64,000 nt of DNA from CAYUVA01 sp964448115 [NCBI: uncultured bacterium]. Its GTDB lineage: Bacteria > CAYUVA01. The stretch is taken from positions 1-64,000 of the forward strand of contig CAYUVA010000018.1 in NCBI GenBank assembly GCA_964448115.1, given 5' to 3'. Shown here piece by piece: positions 43,206 through 53,029 of the stretch. The position numbers and the translations under genes were made by a program. The notes under the pieces were generated by a model. It had not been told where the DNA came from and did not search any database. It saw nothing but the letters and a program-made list of their open reading frames with translations. Numbering within the stretch: position 1 is the first letter of the stretch; every line of letters starts with the position of its first letter.

Positions 43206-45836
43206 ATGCGTGATATTTATTGCCTGGTAAGCTACAATGTGGTGGCTCGAAGAATTACGGCAACGATTGGCATCTCAATAATGACAGTATCATCTTTTAA
43301 CTGTTTATGCAAAGCAACCATGAGGCTTTTGTTTTGCTCGCTGCCACTGGGTGCATTTTTTTGGTTCAAGCACTCCATCGACCTTAGCTTCTGTTTTAGC
43401 CAGAAACAGATCTCCTATATCCTGGCATATCCCTCTTTGGAGCTAATACCTTTATTTTGGCTCATTGGTTTTGCGCTGGTAGCAATGACCGCCGTTGTTG
43501 TATCGCTGATTATCAAATATCGAGCAGGGAGGTTTCATGAATTGTCCCTCCCCAAATATGATGCTCCTCTAATCACCATCCTGGAGCGCGACAGCCGCAG
43601 CTACTATTACCTTTGGGTAGCTGCGGCTCCACTGATGGTCATGTTGCCAGCGTTTCGACAGATATCCTACCTGGCTTACTTTATTGCCGTGCAGAGAAGC
43701 TGGATATTTCTGCTCATAGCCCTTGTATTGACCGCCATCGCCAAGCTTCAGGTGCACGATATAAAGCCAGCATTGAGCAGCCTGCCAGAAAGACTAGAGG
43801 CTATCTCCCCTCGCACAATGGCAAGGTTTGTATTTGTTGCAATGCTAATGATCTATCTGGGGTACAATTGCAGCCTACCATCGCGCGGCATCACTGTTAC
43901 CGGCGATGAGCCTCACTATCTGCTGATCGCAGAGAGCCTGATCAGCGATCTCGACCTGGATCACTCGGATGAATACGAACAGCAGATCTACAAACAGTGG
44001 GACATAGATCTGCTTCCCCCGCATGTTTACTGGATAGCCGAGCGCCTGGTGCCGGTACATCATATCGGTCTGCCCCTATTGCTAAGCATCCCTTATGCTT
44101 TGCTTGGTGTGAGCGGGGCGAGGCTTCTTTTGATAGTCATATCAGCGCTTGTTGCCTGCAATATGTACCTTTTCGCCAGAAGCATAACCGGTCGCAGCGC
44201 TTCGGCACTCATCGGCACAATTATAGCCTCGACAACGCTCCCTTTGCTAACCATCTGCAACCAGATCTACCCGGATGTGGTTGCAACCCTGATCACCATC
44301 TATACGCTGCGTATAGCCTATTTGAAAAAAGCATCAAACATGCAGCTCATCATGGCCATTGCAGGCTTATGCTTTCTTCCCTGGTTGCATGTGAAGTACC
44401 TGGCGCACGCTTTGATTTTATTTATCAATATGATCTTTCTGCAACCGAGGAGGCTTATTGCAGGTGGCTTGTTTGTGCCGATGTTTGCTGCTTCTTTGGG
44501 GGCGATGCTTCTTTATTTTAAGCGGATCTACTTCAATTGGCTGCCAAGCGCTCAATACGGGACCATTCCGCTCGAAGTGAAAAATCTTGCCAGGGGCTTG
44601 TTGGGTAACTTCTTCGATCAGGAGGGAGGGCTGTTCATCCTCTCACCGATATATGTCCTTTCGGTTATCGGGATGGTTCATCTGATTAGGAAATTGCGCC
44701 TCAAGGCGATCCCGGTTCTGCTTACCATCGCCTTAGTTCTGCTAGTGATGTGTTCTTATGGGATGTGGTGGGGTGGATGGACGCCGCCCAATCGCTTCAT
44801 AATGCCCATAATTCCCCTATTTGCCGTGATGTTGTGCCTGGCGCTGGATGCGATCAAGATTCTCTCCTTCAGACTGTGGATCTTCTGGCTTAGCTTATGC
44901 TCTTATATCGTCGTACTTACCTTGCTCCGGTATCCGGCTGCGACCTGGATAAACGGCTTCGGACACGGCAATACTTACCTGCGCTGGATTAGTACCGCCG
45001 CTGATATGACCCGATACCTGCCTAGCTACACGATCTGGGAACAGACAAGGGCTACTTATGTAATTACTGCCGTAATTGCACTGGCAGTCATCGCATTCAC
45101 TCTACGATATCAACTTACCAAGCATATTGCAGGGAATAATCAACAAGCCGAACTAAGTCGCCTGGGATTAAAGCAGGTAGCTGCGGTTGCCCTATTCCTG
45201 CTGGTATATTCCGGTATCGTTGAGCGAACCGTTCCCTCCAAGCACTGCCAGACGCTCGATGGCAACAACCAGCGCATGTTATGGGCGATCAATCGCCTGT
45301 CCACGGCGACCGTGCCTGTTGGTGGTATGGTTTGGGATGGTGTTGGAACCATGGATATCTCCGGGATGAAGGTCGTTCCGCTTACCCTTGAGTACCCCTG
45401 TGCAGAGATGCACCATTACCAGGGGACGATCATCGATGATAACCTATCGATCTCGAAAAAGGTGCTTTACGGCGATCCGCTCGAGGACAAGCTCGGCTTT
45501 TTATCTTATGGACCTTATGAGACCCTGCCGGCTGGGGATTATCAGGTTACCTTTATCCTGCGAGCGGATCGGGCAGAAAATGATAATTTACCTTCGGATG
45601 AAACTGTTGCTGCCATCGAGGTTGCAGTAGATCGCACGGGCAGCTTCTTTGTGCGCAGGGAGCTTACCATGGCTGATTTTCCCCAGCCGGACAGATACTA
45701 CCGTTTTACCCAAAGATTTAGTCTGCCGCACCAGGTCAAGGAGGTTGAGCTTCGCGTGGGGTATTATGCCTTGGCGCATGTCTATGCGGATCGCATAATG
45801 CTCACTTATTATTTCAGACAGCGGTCGATTTTCTAG
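43206..45836 (+). CDS. GT-C type membrane glycosyltransferase-like protein
   Basis: The 876-residue protein contains a dozen or so hydrophobic segments to about residue 660, then a soluble C-terminal region (about 690-876) with a jelly-roll-like pattern (LPAGDYQVTFILRAD). The first large outer loop holds ITVTGDEPHYLLIAESL, in which the D-E pair resembles the catalytic acid motif of GT-C enzymes that use polyprenyl-phosphate sugars. A second family-like stretch is NQIYPDVVATLITIYTLRIA. It likely transfers a sugar to a lipid or glycan on the periplasmic side. The acceptor is unknown. No good ribosome binding site marks the start at 43206; an internal ATG such as that at 43281 is possible. Confidence 0.75.
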   Translation: MRDIYCLVSYNVVARRITATIGISIMTVSSFNCLCKATMRLLFCSLPLGAFFWFKHSIDLSFCFSQKQISYILAYPSLELIPLFWLIGFALVAMTAVVVSLIIKYRAGRFHELSLPKYDAPLITILERDSRSYYYLWVAAAPLMVMLPAFRQISYLAYFIAVQRSWIFLLIALVLTAIAKLQVHDIKPALSSLPERLEAISPRTMARFVFVAMLMIYLGYNCSLPSRGITVTGDEPHYLLIAESLISDLDLDHSDEYEQQIYKQWDIDLLPPHVYWIAERLVPVHHIGLPLLLSIPYALLGVSGARLLLIVISALVACNMYLFARSITGRSASALIGTIIASTTLPLLTICNQIYPDVVATLITIYTLRIAYLKKASNMQLIMAIAGLCFLPWLHVKYLAHALILFINMIFLQPRRLIAGGLFVPMFAASLGAMLLYFKRIYFNWLPSAQYGTIPLEVKNLARGLLGNFFDQEGGLFILSPIYVLSVIGMVHLIRKLRLKAIPVLLTIALVLLVMCSYGMWWGGWTPPNRFIMPIIPLFAVMLCLALDAIKILSFRLWIFWLSLCSYIVVLTLLRYPAATWINGFGHGNTYLRWISTAADMTRYLPSYTIWEQTRATYVITAVIALAVIAFTLRYQLTKHIAGNNQQAELSRLGLKQVAAVALFLLVYSGIVERTVPSKHCQTLDGNNQRMLWAINRLSTATVPVGGMVWDGVGTMDISGMKVVPLTLEYPCAEMHHYQGTIIDDNLSISKKVLYGDPLEDKLGFLSYGPYETLPAGDYQVTFILRADRAENDNLPSDETVAAIEVAVDRTGSFFVRRELTMADFPQPDRYYRFTQRFSLPHQVKEVELRVGYYALAHVYADRIMLTYYFRQRSIF

Positions 45837-45910
45837 TAAAGCCATTGGCGGCTGACTGTTTCTTTGCATTGAATGCGCCATAGAGTAAAATAAAAGGAAT
45901 ATTGCTGATT

Positions 45911-48550
45911 ATGGAAGTAATTACTACTCACATCACCGCTGATTTCGATTCGCTTGCAGCAATGCTGGCGGCAAAGAAACTGTATCCAAATGCCCTTATA
46001 GTATTTCCAGGCAGCCTGGAGGACAGCCTCAAGGAGTTTCTTGAAGCTGATATGTTCCCCTATGAGATAACAAAGCTAAGGGATATTGATATAAACGATG
46101 TAGAGTTACTGATCATCGTGGATTGCAGGGACGCCAGTCGGATCGGTCCCTTCGAGCAGATCCTTTATAAACCAGATATTACCATTCACATATACGATCA
46201 TCACCCACCCCCTGATACCCCCATCCAGGCTGACAAGGAAAAGATAGAGATCTACGGCGCTGTTTCTACGCTAATGACTCGACTGCTTCTTAATGAAGGG
46301 ATCTCAATCTCGCCAGTGGAGGCTACTATACTTGCCATGGGCATCTACGAGGATACTGGGATGCTCACCTTTCGCTCCACCACCCCGGATGATCTGAAGA
46401 TCGCTGCAGAGCTGCTTTCTCTTGGAGCAGATCTTAGGCTTCTATCGTTGTATGTCAATCGGGAAATGACCTCACAGCAGGTGAATATATTAAATGACCT
46501 CATCGAATCAGCTCAGATGCATGTGATTCAGGGACATAGTGTAGTTATTGCCTCCACTACTGTACAGGATTATAAAAGCGACCTGGCAAGCATCGTGCAT
46601 AAGTTCAGGGAGATAGAACAGATGGATGTACTGGTTGCTATATTCCTGGTAGAAAATCGTATCCATATAATCCTGCGCAGCAGAACCGATAAGGTAGATG
46701 TGAGCATCATAGCAAAAAAGTTCAATGGTGGAGGACATCCCACGGCAGCCTCGGCGACTGTCAAGAAAAAAACGCTACCCGAGGTTAAGCAAAAGATACT
46801 ACAGGTACTGCACAACGAGGTCTTCAAGCCCAAGAGGGTAGTGGATATAATGAATCGCCCGGTAACCATCCTTTCCCCTGATGACTCGGTGCTCAAGGCT
46901 CAGCAGATCATGAATCGTTTCCGCATAAATTATTTATGCATTGCTGATCCTGGATCATTGCGATTTCTTGGGATCATATCGAGGCCAACAGTCGATAGAA
47001 CCATCGCTCATGGATTGAGCAATAACAGTGTCAGCATGTACATGAGCTCGGAAAGCTCTAGGGCTGATCCCCAGATGCCCCTTGAACAGCTACAGAAGAT
47101 AATGATCGAGGAGAATCAGAAGTTCATGCCTGTAGTCGAGGATAATAAACTAGTCGGCGTTGTTACCCGCATGGATCTGATGAAGAATATGTACGAGCAA
47201 TTGACCGAGAAACCGCGGCTCTTATACGAGGAGAACCAGAGCCATAGCCAGGCTTACCGCAAGAATGTTGCCAGGTTGCTAAGCGAGACGCTCCCTAAAG
47301 AGATAAAGGCGACCATAAATGACATAAGAAGGACCGCTGAGAAAAACGCATTCAGGGTTTATCTTGTCGGTGGCTTTGTACGCGACCTGTTACTATTTAA
47401 GCACAACGAGGATATAGATATAGTGGTAGAGGGAGATGGAATCGAGTTTGCCAAACTACTATCAGCCAGGATAAAGGGTCGCCTGGTTACCCACCGCAAG
47501 TTCATGACCGCAAAGGTCTTCTACCCCAATGGTTTCAGGGTCGATATCGCATCAACTCGCCTTGAATACTACGAGAAGCCGGTCGCCCTGCCCTTTGTGG
47601 AAGCTGGTTCATTGAAGCAGGATCTGTTCCGCAGGGATTTCACCTTCAATGCCATGGCAATAAAACTTGGGGGAAGCGATCATGGAAATATCATCGATTA
47701 TTTCGGCGGGCAAAAAGACCTTAAAGATCGTATAATTCGCGTCATTCACAGCCTGAGCTTCATCGAGGATCCGACTCGAATCATAAGGGCAGCACGATTC
47801 GCACAGCGATTCGACTTCAAGATAGGGAAGCAGACACAGCAATTCATGCAACATGCCATAAATATCAGAACCTTTGATAGTCTCTCTGGAGACCGATTCC
47901 GAAATGAGCTAAGATTGCTGCTTAGCGATCAGAATCCGATCAAGGGAATAAAACTCCTCGCCCAACATAATGTATTGCCTGCCATACATCCTAAGCTAAC
48001 CTATGATGAGAATGTCCATGAGGTATTAAAAGCTGTAGAGGAAGTTATACATTGGTATAGACTCTCATTCATTACTGAAAAGATCGATACATGGATACTA
48101 TACCTGGCATCACTATGTCATCGATTTAGCAGTGCTGAGGTGCAAAAGCTCGTAAAGCGACTCAAACTTAAGAAAAATGATAGGGAGTGCATAGCAGCCA
48201 TTGCTGAACAGACAAAAACCATTACTCAGCAACTTGCTAAATGCGGAGACATGTATAACAGCGAGATCTATCGCATACTTTATAAAAAACCTACGGAGTT
48301 GATCCTGTATGTAATGGCAACTACGAGCAATCCAAAGGTGCGACAGAGAATCTCTCTTTATTTGACAATACTAAAACAGATAAAGATAAACATTAACGGA
48401 AAAGACTTGATGCGGCTAGGACTTGAGCCGGGTCCGTTATATTCAAAGATATTCGATGAGGTAAAGATGGCTCGATTGGATAACAAGGTCTCCAACAGGC
48501 AGCAGGAGCTGGAGCTTGTCCATCAGCTTATCGAGGGTTGGAATAATTAG
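45911..48550 (+). CDS. DHH-CBS-tRNA nucleotidyltransferase fusion (A-adding/CCA-adding enzyme type)
   Basis: Domains appear in order. A DHH phosphoesterase N-terminal part has THITADFDSLAAMLAA and IYDHHPPPDTPI (about 10-110). DHHA1 has FNGGGHPTAASATV. Two CBS motifs follow (VVDIMNRPVTILSPDDSVLK and QKFMPVVEDNKLVGVVTRMD). The class II poly(A)-polymerase/CCA-transferase head has YLVGGFVRDLLL, HNEDIDIVVEGDG (catalytic D-x-D), RRDFTFNAMAIKL and DPTRIIRAARFAQRF. This fusion is known in deltaproteobacteria and Aquificae, where separate CC- and A-adding enzymes complete tRNA ends. Which specificity it has here is not visible. The ORF may start with TTG at 45902, but ATG at 45911 matches the family N-terminus. 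Confidence 0.92.
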   Translation: MEVITTHITADFDSLAAMLAAKKLYPNALIVFPGSLEDSLKEFLEADMFPYEITKLRDIDINDVELLIIVDCRDASRIGPFEQILYKPDITIHIYDHHPPPDTPIQADKEKIEIYGAVSTLMTRLLLNEGISISPVEATILAMGIYEDTGMLTFRSTTPDDLKIAAELLSLGADLRLLSLYVNREMTSQQVNILNDLIESAQMHVIQGHSVVIASTTVQDYKSDLASIVHKFREIEQMDVLVAIFLVENRIHIILRSRTDKVDVSIIAKKFNGGGHPTAASATVKKKTLPEVKQKILQVLHNEVFKPKRVVDIMNRPVTILSPDDSVLKAQQIMNRFRINYLCIADPGSLRFLGIISRPTVDRTIAHGLSNNSVSMYMSSESSRADPQMPLEQLQKIMIEENQKFMPVVEDNKLVGVVTRMDLMKNMYEQLTEKPRLLYEENQSHSQAYRKNVARLLSETLPKEIKATINDIRRTAEKNAFRVYLVGGFVRDLLLFKHNEDIDIVVEGDGIEFAKLLSARIKGRLVTHRKFMTAKVFYPNGFRVDIASTRLEYYEKPVALPFVEAGSLKQDLFRRDFTFNAMAIKLGGSDHGNIIDYFGGQKDLKDRIIRVIHSLSFIEDPTRIIRAARFAQRFDFKIGKQTQQFMQHAINIRTFDSLSGDRFRNELRLLLSDQNPIKGIKLLAQHNVLPAIHPKLTYDENVHEVLKAVEEVIHWYRLSFITEKIDTWILYLASLCHRFSSAEVQKLVKRLKLKKNDRECIAAIAEQTKTITQQLAKCGDMYNSEIYRILYKKPTELILYVMATTSNPKVRQRISLYLTILKQIKININGKDLMRLGLEPGPLYSKIFDEVKMARLDNKVSNRQQELELVHQLIEGWNN

Positions 48551-48803
48551 TCGGCATGGGATTGGGGAGTTTGTCTCAAAATGTCCAAGAAGTTCCATAC
48601 CCCGTCATTCCGAGAAGGTAATGACAAGAAGTAGCGCTAGGTGCCTCAAGCATTTGACTTGAAGATCATGATTGATGAAGCTTTTAGGGGGTGATTTGGG
48701 GAATAACCGTTTTTAAGAAAAGGGCTTCCCCCAAGAAAAGTAAATTCAAACTGAAGATCTGGGATCTTGACGCAGAAGTGCATTACTGCGATCATAAAAC
48801 TTA
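48551..48803. repeat. Intergenic region with a GTCATTCC-family inverted repeat
   Basis: GTCATT (48604-48609) and AATGAC (48620-48625) are the ends of a minimal copy of the palindrome. A weak G-rich/C-rich pair (TTGGGGAA at about 48697, TTCCCCCAA at about 48727) could form a hairpin upstream of the solute-binding gene. No gene is seen. Confidence 0.45.
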
Positions 48804-50348
48804 ATGAGAACAAAATTGAGCGTTAATCTATTGACCATATTGCTGGCTTTTCTACTTTTTAGTCCATACCATCTTGAAGCAGAGGTACGCCCCAAGTACG
48901 GCGATGCACTAAAAGCGCCATACCTTAAGAAACCATACTTTCCCACCTACCTGGAGCTTACCAGGGTCGCCTGCCAGTTCTCCACCCTGTTTGAGCTTGA
49001 TGAATACGGTAATCCCAAGCCTTGTCTCGTTGAATCATACAACATAAGCGAAGATGGCTTGGAGCTTAGCATTATGCTACGCGAAAAACTCACCTTCCAT
49101 GACCATCGAGAGTTAAACGCTGAAGCGGCTGCGGCTTCCTTGCAACATCTAGCTGATATGCAATGGTGCTATGCCAGGCTGCTTGAGCCTATAAAAGGTT
49201 ACAGGCAGTATATGGATGGCGAAACGGAAGCGATCGAGGGGATCATACCCTCTTCAGAACATCATCTAAGGATCATCCTGGAGGGAAGGTGTAACAACAT
49301 GCTTACCAGGCTTGCTTTTCCAGGATTAGCAATTATGCCTGCGAGTGCAAATTCTAAAACGAGTTACCCATACTCCCCCAGGATCCCCGGCAGCGGAGCT
49401 TTTTATGTAAAGAAGATCAATGATGACGATCAGATAGTCCTCGAGCCGAATCTTGATTATTTCAAGGGGCGTCCTTACTTGAACAATTTATCATTTATCC
49501 CCTCCAACGCTCCTGGGGCAAGCGCAATAGCTATTAAAAACAAGCAGTTAGACCTCGGTTTGATATATGAGCCTACCAATATGAGCCTACTGCCCACTGA
49601 TGCAAAGAAAACCCATGTAAACATACCCTACTCTGTTTTTATACATCTGAACGCAGCCAGATCCCCGTTCGATAATAAAAAGATGCGAAAGGCATTCCTA
49701 TGGCTGATAGATCCTGAGAATACCGTGAAGATCGCCCTTGGTGGAAAAGCGCAATATGCTACCACCATATTGCCACCGAGCATCGCCCTTTACCATGACT
49801 TGATCCGAATCCCTAAGCCAAATGCCCGGGTATCTCAAGCCGCATTGGGAACTATTACAGGTAGATCGCTCACAATGATTATACCAGCCAATGATCCCAT
49901 TGCGGATCGCATCTCGCAGAGACTAAAAACCAGCATGAGGAAGCTGCGACTAAACTTGTCCATAGAGAAACTAGGCTATGCGGACCTGTACTACAGGTAC
50001 AAGACAAAAGAGTATGATCTGGCTTATGTCTCCTTTGAGCCGCATTTCTCAGACCCGCAGCTAGCCTTGGAGGAATTCCTACTTTTATACCATGATCTTA
50101 AGCCAATCGCCTTTACAAGCGACAAGTACTCTGAGATAAAATATTACCTCCTGTTGGCTCAGCGAGCAGAATCTCCAAGTGATGGAGTTCGATTTGTCAT
50201 AAAAGCTGAGCAATTGCTCGCTGAAAAAGTGCTGGATATCTATCTATTTTACAGCAATGCCCAGCTTGGAGCATCAAGTAAGCTACAGGGATTGAGATTT
50301 ATGCCCTGGGGAGTATCCCTTCAGGATGCGTGGATCAGCAGGCATTGA
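48804..50348 (+). CDS. ABC transporter family 5 (dipeptide-type) solute-binding protein
   Basis: The 514-residue exported protein (signal peptide LLTILLAFLLFSPYHLEAE) follows the SBP_bac_5 fold: LVESYNISEDGLELSIMLRE, LTFHDHRELNAEAAAASLQ, GSGAFYVKKINDDDQIVLEP, FDNKKMRKAFLWLIDPENTV, and a C-terminal DLYYRYKTKEYDLAYVSFEP. In this family they deliver peptides, nickel or sugars to an importer. No permease or ATPase genes flank it. Ligand unknown. It ends 30 bases before the convergent thioredoxin-like gene. Confidence 0.85.
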   Translation: MRTKLSVNLLTILLAFLLFSPYHLEAEVRPKYGDALKAPYLKKPYFPTYLELTRVACQFSTLFELDEYGNPKPCLVESYNISEDGLELSIMLREKLTFHDHRELNAEAAAASLQHLADMQWCYARLLEPIKGYRQYMDGETEAIEGIIPSSEHHLRIILEGRCNNMLTRLAFPGLAIMPASANSKTSYPYSPRIPGSGAFYVKKINDDDQIVLEPNLDYFKGRPYLNNLSFIPSNAPGASAIAIKNKQLDLGLIYEPTNMSLLPTDAKKTHVNIPYSVFIHLNAARSPFDNKKMRKAFLWLIDPENTVKIALGGKAQYATTILPPSIALYHDLIRIPKPNARVSQAALGTITGRSLTMIIPANDPIADRISQRLKTSMRKLRLNLSIEKLGYADLYYRYKTKEYDLAYVSFEPHFSDPQLALEEFLLLYHDLKPIAFTSDKYSEIKYYLLLAQRAESPSDGVRFVIKAEQLLAEKVLDIYLFYSNAQLGASSKLQGLRFMPWGVSLQDAWISRH

Positions 50349-50378
50349 GATTGAACCTATGGATATCGCCTTTTCCCA

Positions 50379-51656
50379 TCATTCATCTACGGTCAGGGCA
50401 GGCCAGGAGCCTATCTCCTTACTAAGGATATTGAACAGGACAAAATCTAGCCGGATAGCAATCACTGGCATTCCCGATGGAAGATCAGTTCGATAGCCGT
50501 AGAATTTATCTCCCGCGCCGAAGTCCCCGTATCTGCCATTATCATACATGATAAGCCCTGTATCCATCCCCTGGTGATATATCCGTACAGTGAAGACATT
50601 GGGATCGGTTATATATGCGAGCATCTGAAGCATTCCTCCCTGCTCGCTGCTTAACCTCGTGTCCCAGTAACCACCAAGTAACACATCTGCGACCATCGGT
50701 GTTGTGGTCGGAGTTGCCGAGGGTGTTGTAGTGAAGGTTGCAGTCGGTGTTCGGGTTGGAGTCTCGGTAGGGGTCCAGGTGCTGGTTGGAGTAGTAGTAG
50801 GCGAGGCGGTTGAGGTTGCGGTTGGTGTAGTTGTAGGAGTGGTGGTCGGGAGCATAGTCGGGGTGTAAGTACCGAAGCCGATAGCGAGCCAGTTGCTGTA
50901 TTCGCTCTCGTTATCTCCCTTATCATAAGCCGAAACTACAAACAGGGTAAGGGTTTGTTGGTTGAGATCGATCCATCCTTTGCGGGCGGTTGGATCGCTG
51001 ATTTCGAGCATGTTCGGATAATAGCCCTGCTCGGGACCCCAATATAATCTGAAACCTGCCAAGTCCGACTCGAATGACTTTTCCCAGGTAAGCTCTATGT
51101 TCAGGTCCCCTATATCATCAGCAGCTAAAAGTTCAGGCGTATAAGGTGGCATTGCGAGCAGTTGATCGATCTTGTTGCGCATGGCGGTCAAGCCCTGCTG
51201 GTAGCCGCGTTGAGTCATCGCTATCACCATATCGCGACCGATAATGGTATTATGCGGAATCCCTCGCACATCGTAATCGTTTGCAGTAGCGCCGCTAGGA
51301 TCCGATAGCACCGGGTGGGTAAGACCATATTGATCCCGCCAGGCTCTAATATCCTCGATGTTCTCTTGTATTCCTATGGATGCGACCATTACTCCCTGAG
51401 CGCGATATTCTTCCCATAATTCCTGGAGTTCGGGAGCCTCCCGACGACAGTATGTACACCAGCTCTGCCAGAAGTTAAGAGCGATGATGTAGCCTGTGTA
51501 GTCGCTCAGGGTGAACAAGGTATTATTGCAATCGTATAGACTGAAGTCTGGAGCGTATTGCTCCGGCATAGCCCGGATATCGGAAAACATTGATGAAAAG
51601 AACAAGGCTACCAGGATGCTTATGGTTACATCCGAGTTGATCCTAATTTGTTTCAT
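50379..51656 (-). CDS. Secreted TlpA-like thioredoxin with Thr-rich spacer and GYWDT tail
   Basis: After a signal peptide (ISILVALFFSSMFSDIRA) comes a TlpA/AhpC-TSA thioredoxin fold with LNFWQSWCTYCRREAPELQE, a C-x-x-C redox site (CTYC), and IPHNTIIGRDMVI with the cis-Pro-like region. A fibronectin-like segment (DLNIELTWEKSFESDLAGFR) spans about 180-252. A Thr/Pro/Ala spacer of roughly 65 residues (about 256-320) leads to the tail: VADVLLGGYWDTRLSSEQGG, DNGRYGDFGAGDKFYG and GSWPALTVDE (322-425). Thioredoxin-like proteins of this kind act on disulfides outside the cytoplasm. Having the same tail as the Cys-rich repeat protein (6199-9342) suggests they reside in the same compartment, which is inference. 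Confidence 0.85.
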   Translation of the reverse strand: MKQIRINSDVTISILVALFFSSMFSDIRAMPEQYAPDFSLYDCNNTLFTLSDYTGYIIALNFWQSWCTYCRREAPELQELWEEYRAQGVMVASIGIQENIEDIRAWRDQYGLTHPVLSDPSGATANDYDVRGIPHNTIIGRDMVIAMTQRGYQQGLTAMRNKIDQLLAMPPYTPELLAADDIGDLNIELTWEKSFESDLAGFRLYWGPEQGYYPNMLEISDPTARKGWIDLNQQTLTLFVVSAYDKGDNESEYSNWLAIGFGTYTPTMLPTTTPTTTPTATSTASPTTTPTSTWTPTETPTRTPTATFTTTPSATPTTTPMVADVLLGGYWDTRLSSEQGGMLQMLAYITDPNVFTVRIYHQGMDTGLIMYDNGRYGDFGAGDKFYGYRTDLPSGMPVIAIRLDFVLFNILSKEIGSWPALTVDE

Positions 51657-51850
51657 TAGTATAAACCTCTTTTGATAGCAAGTTTGTAAAATCCTATCAT
51701 ACTACTTGATTATTCCCAAGCTGATAATAGCTATCCCATCTCCAGGTATAACATACAAAGATGTCTAAACTATTCCCTTTTTTATAATCGAATCTTTTGT
51801 ACCATTGAATCCCCTCTCCAACCTGTTAAAATATTTAGATAGGTAGTCTT
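51657..51850. other. AT-rich divergent intergenic region
   Basis: The gap between the thioredoxin-like gene and tsaC probably holds their divergent promoters. No specific box, hairpin or gene stands out. Confidence 0.3.
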
Positions 51851-52492
51851 ATGCGTGTGTTATCGGGCTTTTTCAAGGATGAGTACTCAGAGCTTGTTTG
51901 CAATGCCTTAAGCTCTGGCGCTGTTGTCATTGCGCCCACTGACACAAGCTATATGCTAGGGGCTGATGCGACTAGTCAAGCTGCTGTCAGGCGGGTCTTC
52001 GAGATAAAGTATAGAGATCTCAGCAAGCCGGTCAGCATCGCGGTAGAGTCGGTTACTACAGCCCGTAAGTTCGTCAATTGGACTCAAGCAGCTCAGAGGC
52101 TCGCCGAGGCATTCCTCCCCGGAGCCTTGACCTTAATGTTAAGATGCAAAGTTGACCTGCCATTGGGCGTTATTTCATCGGCGGGACTAGTAGGAATCAG
52201 GATCCCCGGTAATCCGCTTACACTTCAGATACTAAGAGCCTGGGGGGGAGCTTTGACCGCAACCAGCGCTAACTTATCAGGGGAAGATGAACCTTATGAT
52301 ATCGCTCAAGTGCTCGCTCAATTGCAGGTTAAGCTCAGAGATGATGATATCATCTTCGATGCGGGAGAGTTACCGAAAAACAAGCCATCTACCATAGTGG
52401 ATCTATCAGGCTCTGATGCGAAGCTAATCAGGGAGGGCAATATTCCTTTTACTAAGATAATGGAAGTCCTGGACAGTAACAGGAAAAAATAA
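51851..52492 (+). CDS. tsaC: L-threonylcarbamoyladenylate synthase (TsaC/YrdC/Sua5 family)
   Basis: The enzyme makes threonylcarbamoyl-AMP from threonine, bicarbonate and ATP for t6A at position 37 of ANN-decoding tRNAs. The 213-residue protein has the YrdC fold motifs: AVVIAPTDTSYMLGADAT, IKYRDLSKPVSIAVES (in place of the usual K-x-R-P block), FLPGALTLML, VGIRIPGNPLTLQILR and LTATSANLSGEDEP. The C-terminal Sua5 domain is absent, as in short family members. The DUF192 gene follows on the same strand at 48 bases. Confidence 0.88.
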   Translation: MRVLSGFFKDEYSELVCNALSSGAVVIAPTDTSYMLGADATSQAAVRRVFEIKYRDLSKPVSIAVESVTTARKFVNWTQAAQRLAEAFLPGALTLMLRCKVDLPLGVISSAGLVGIRIPGNPLTLQILRAWGGALTATSANLSGEDEPYDIAQVLAQLQVKLRDDDIIFDAGELPKNKPSTIVDLSGSDAKLIREGNIPFTKIMEVLDSNRKK

Positions 52493-52540
52493 TAGTATCG
52501 TATTAACTCGGTAGCACGATATCACGGTATCACGGTTATT

Positions 52541-52888
52541 ATGGCAAGGTTCATCAACGAGACCAAAGGTACTGTCATTGCTGACAAGGGCATTATCGCC
52601 TCGTCGCCGGCAGCAAGGGCGCAAGGCTTGCTGGGCAAGGATAATATAAAGCCAGGCGAGGGGCTGCTTATAACGCCTTGCAGCTCCATACATACATTTT
52701 TCATGCATTTTGCAATTGATGTCATCTATCTCGACTCTGAACATCGAGTGGTGAAGCTGGTAGAGAGCTTGAAGCCCTGGCGTATATCGGTGGGTGGCAA
52801 AGGCAGCAAAGAGGTTATCGAGGTGCCGGTCTTGACTATCAGGAATACAAAAACCGAGCTCGGCGACAGGATAAAGATTGAGGAATAA
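52541..52888 (+). CDS. DUF192 family protein
   Basis: The 115-residue protein matches DUF192, a small compact fold of unknown function: ARFINETKGTVIADKGIIAS, ARAQGLLGKDNIKPGEGLLI, SSIHTFFMHFAIDVIYLDS and VEVPVLTIRNTKTELGDRIK-like ending. The F-M-x-F-x-I-D-V-(I/V)-(F/Y)-(L/I) strand is the family signature. No signal peptide is seen here. It probably shares a transcript with tsaC. A 9-base inverted repeat follows 34 bases after the stop. Confidence 0.85.
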   Translation: MARFINETKGTVIADKGIIASSPAARAQGLLGKDNIKPGEGLLITPCSSIHTFFMHFAIDVIYLDSEHRVVKLVESLKPWRISVGGKGSKEVIEVPVLTIRNTKTELGDRIKIEE

Positions 52889-52922
52889 TATTCTTCTCAC
52901 ATACAATCACACCAGCCCACAA

Positions 52923-52945
52923 CAGCTAAAAAAATCTTTTAGCTG
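52923..52945. terminator. Perfect 9-base inverted repeat after the DUF192 gene
   Basis: CAGCTAAAA (52923-52931) and TTTTAGCTG (52937-52945) form a perfect stem with a 5-base loop, 34 bases after the DUF192 stop. A following T-run is missing, so termination is possible but not certain. It could also be an operator for the glycosyltransferase gene at 53030. Confidence 0.4.
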
Positions 52946-53029
52946 CCACCTTTAGTGTGTTATTATTAGCACCTGAAAGAAATTGCTAATCAAATTTAGC
53001 CTATTGATAAAAATAAAAAGGAATGGGTA

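Noticed and set aside
6199-51656. PEP-CTERM, LPXTG or type IX sorting signal on the four tail-bearing proteins
   Set aside because: None has a terminal hydrophobic helix with basic end, an LPXTG box, or the K-rich strand endings of type IX cargo; the shared tail is different.
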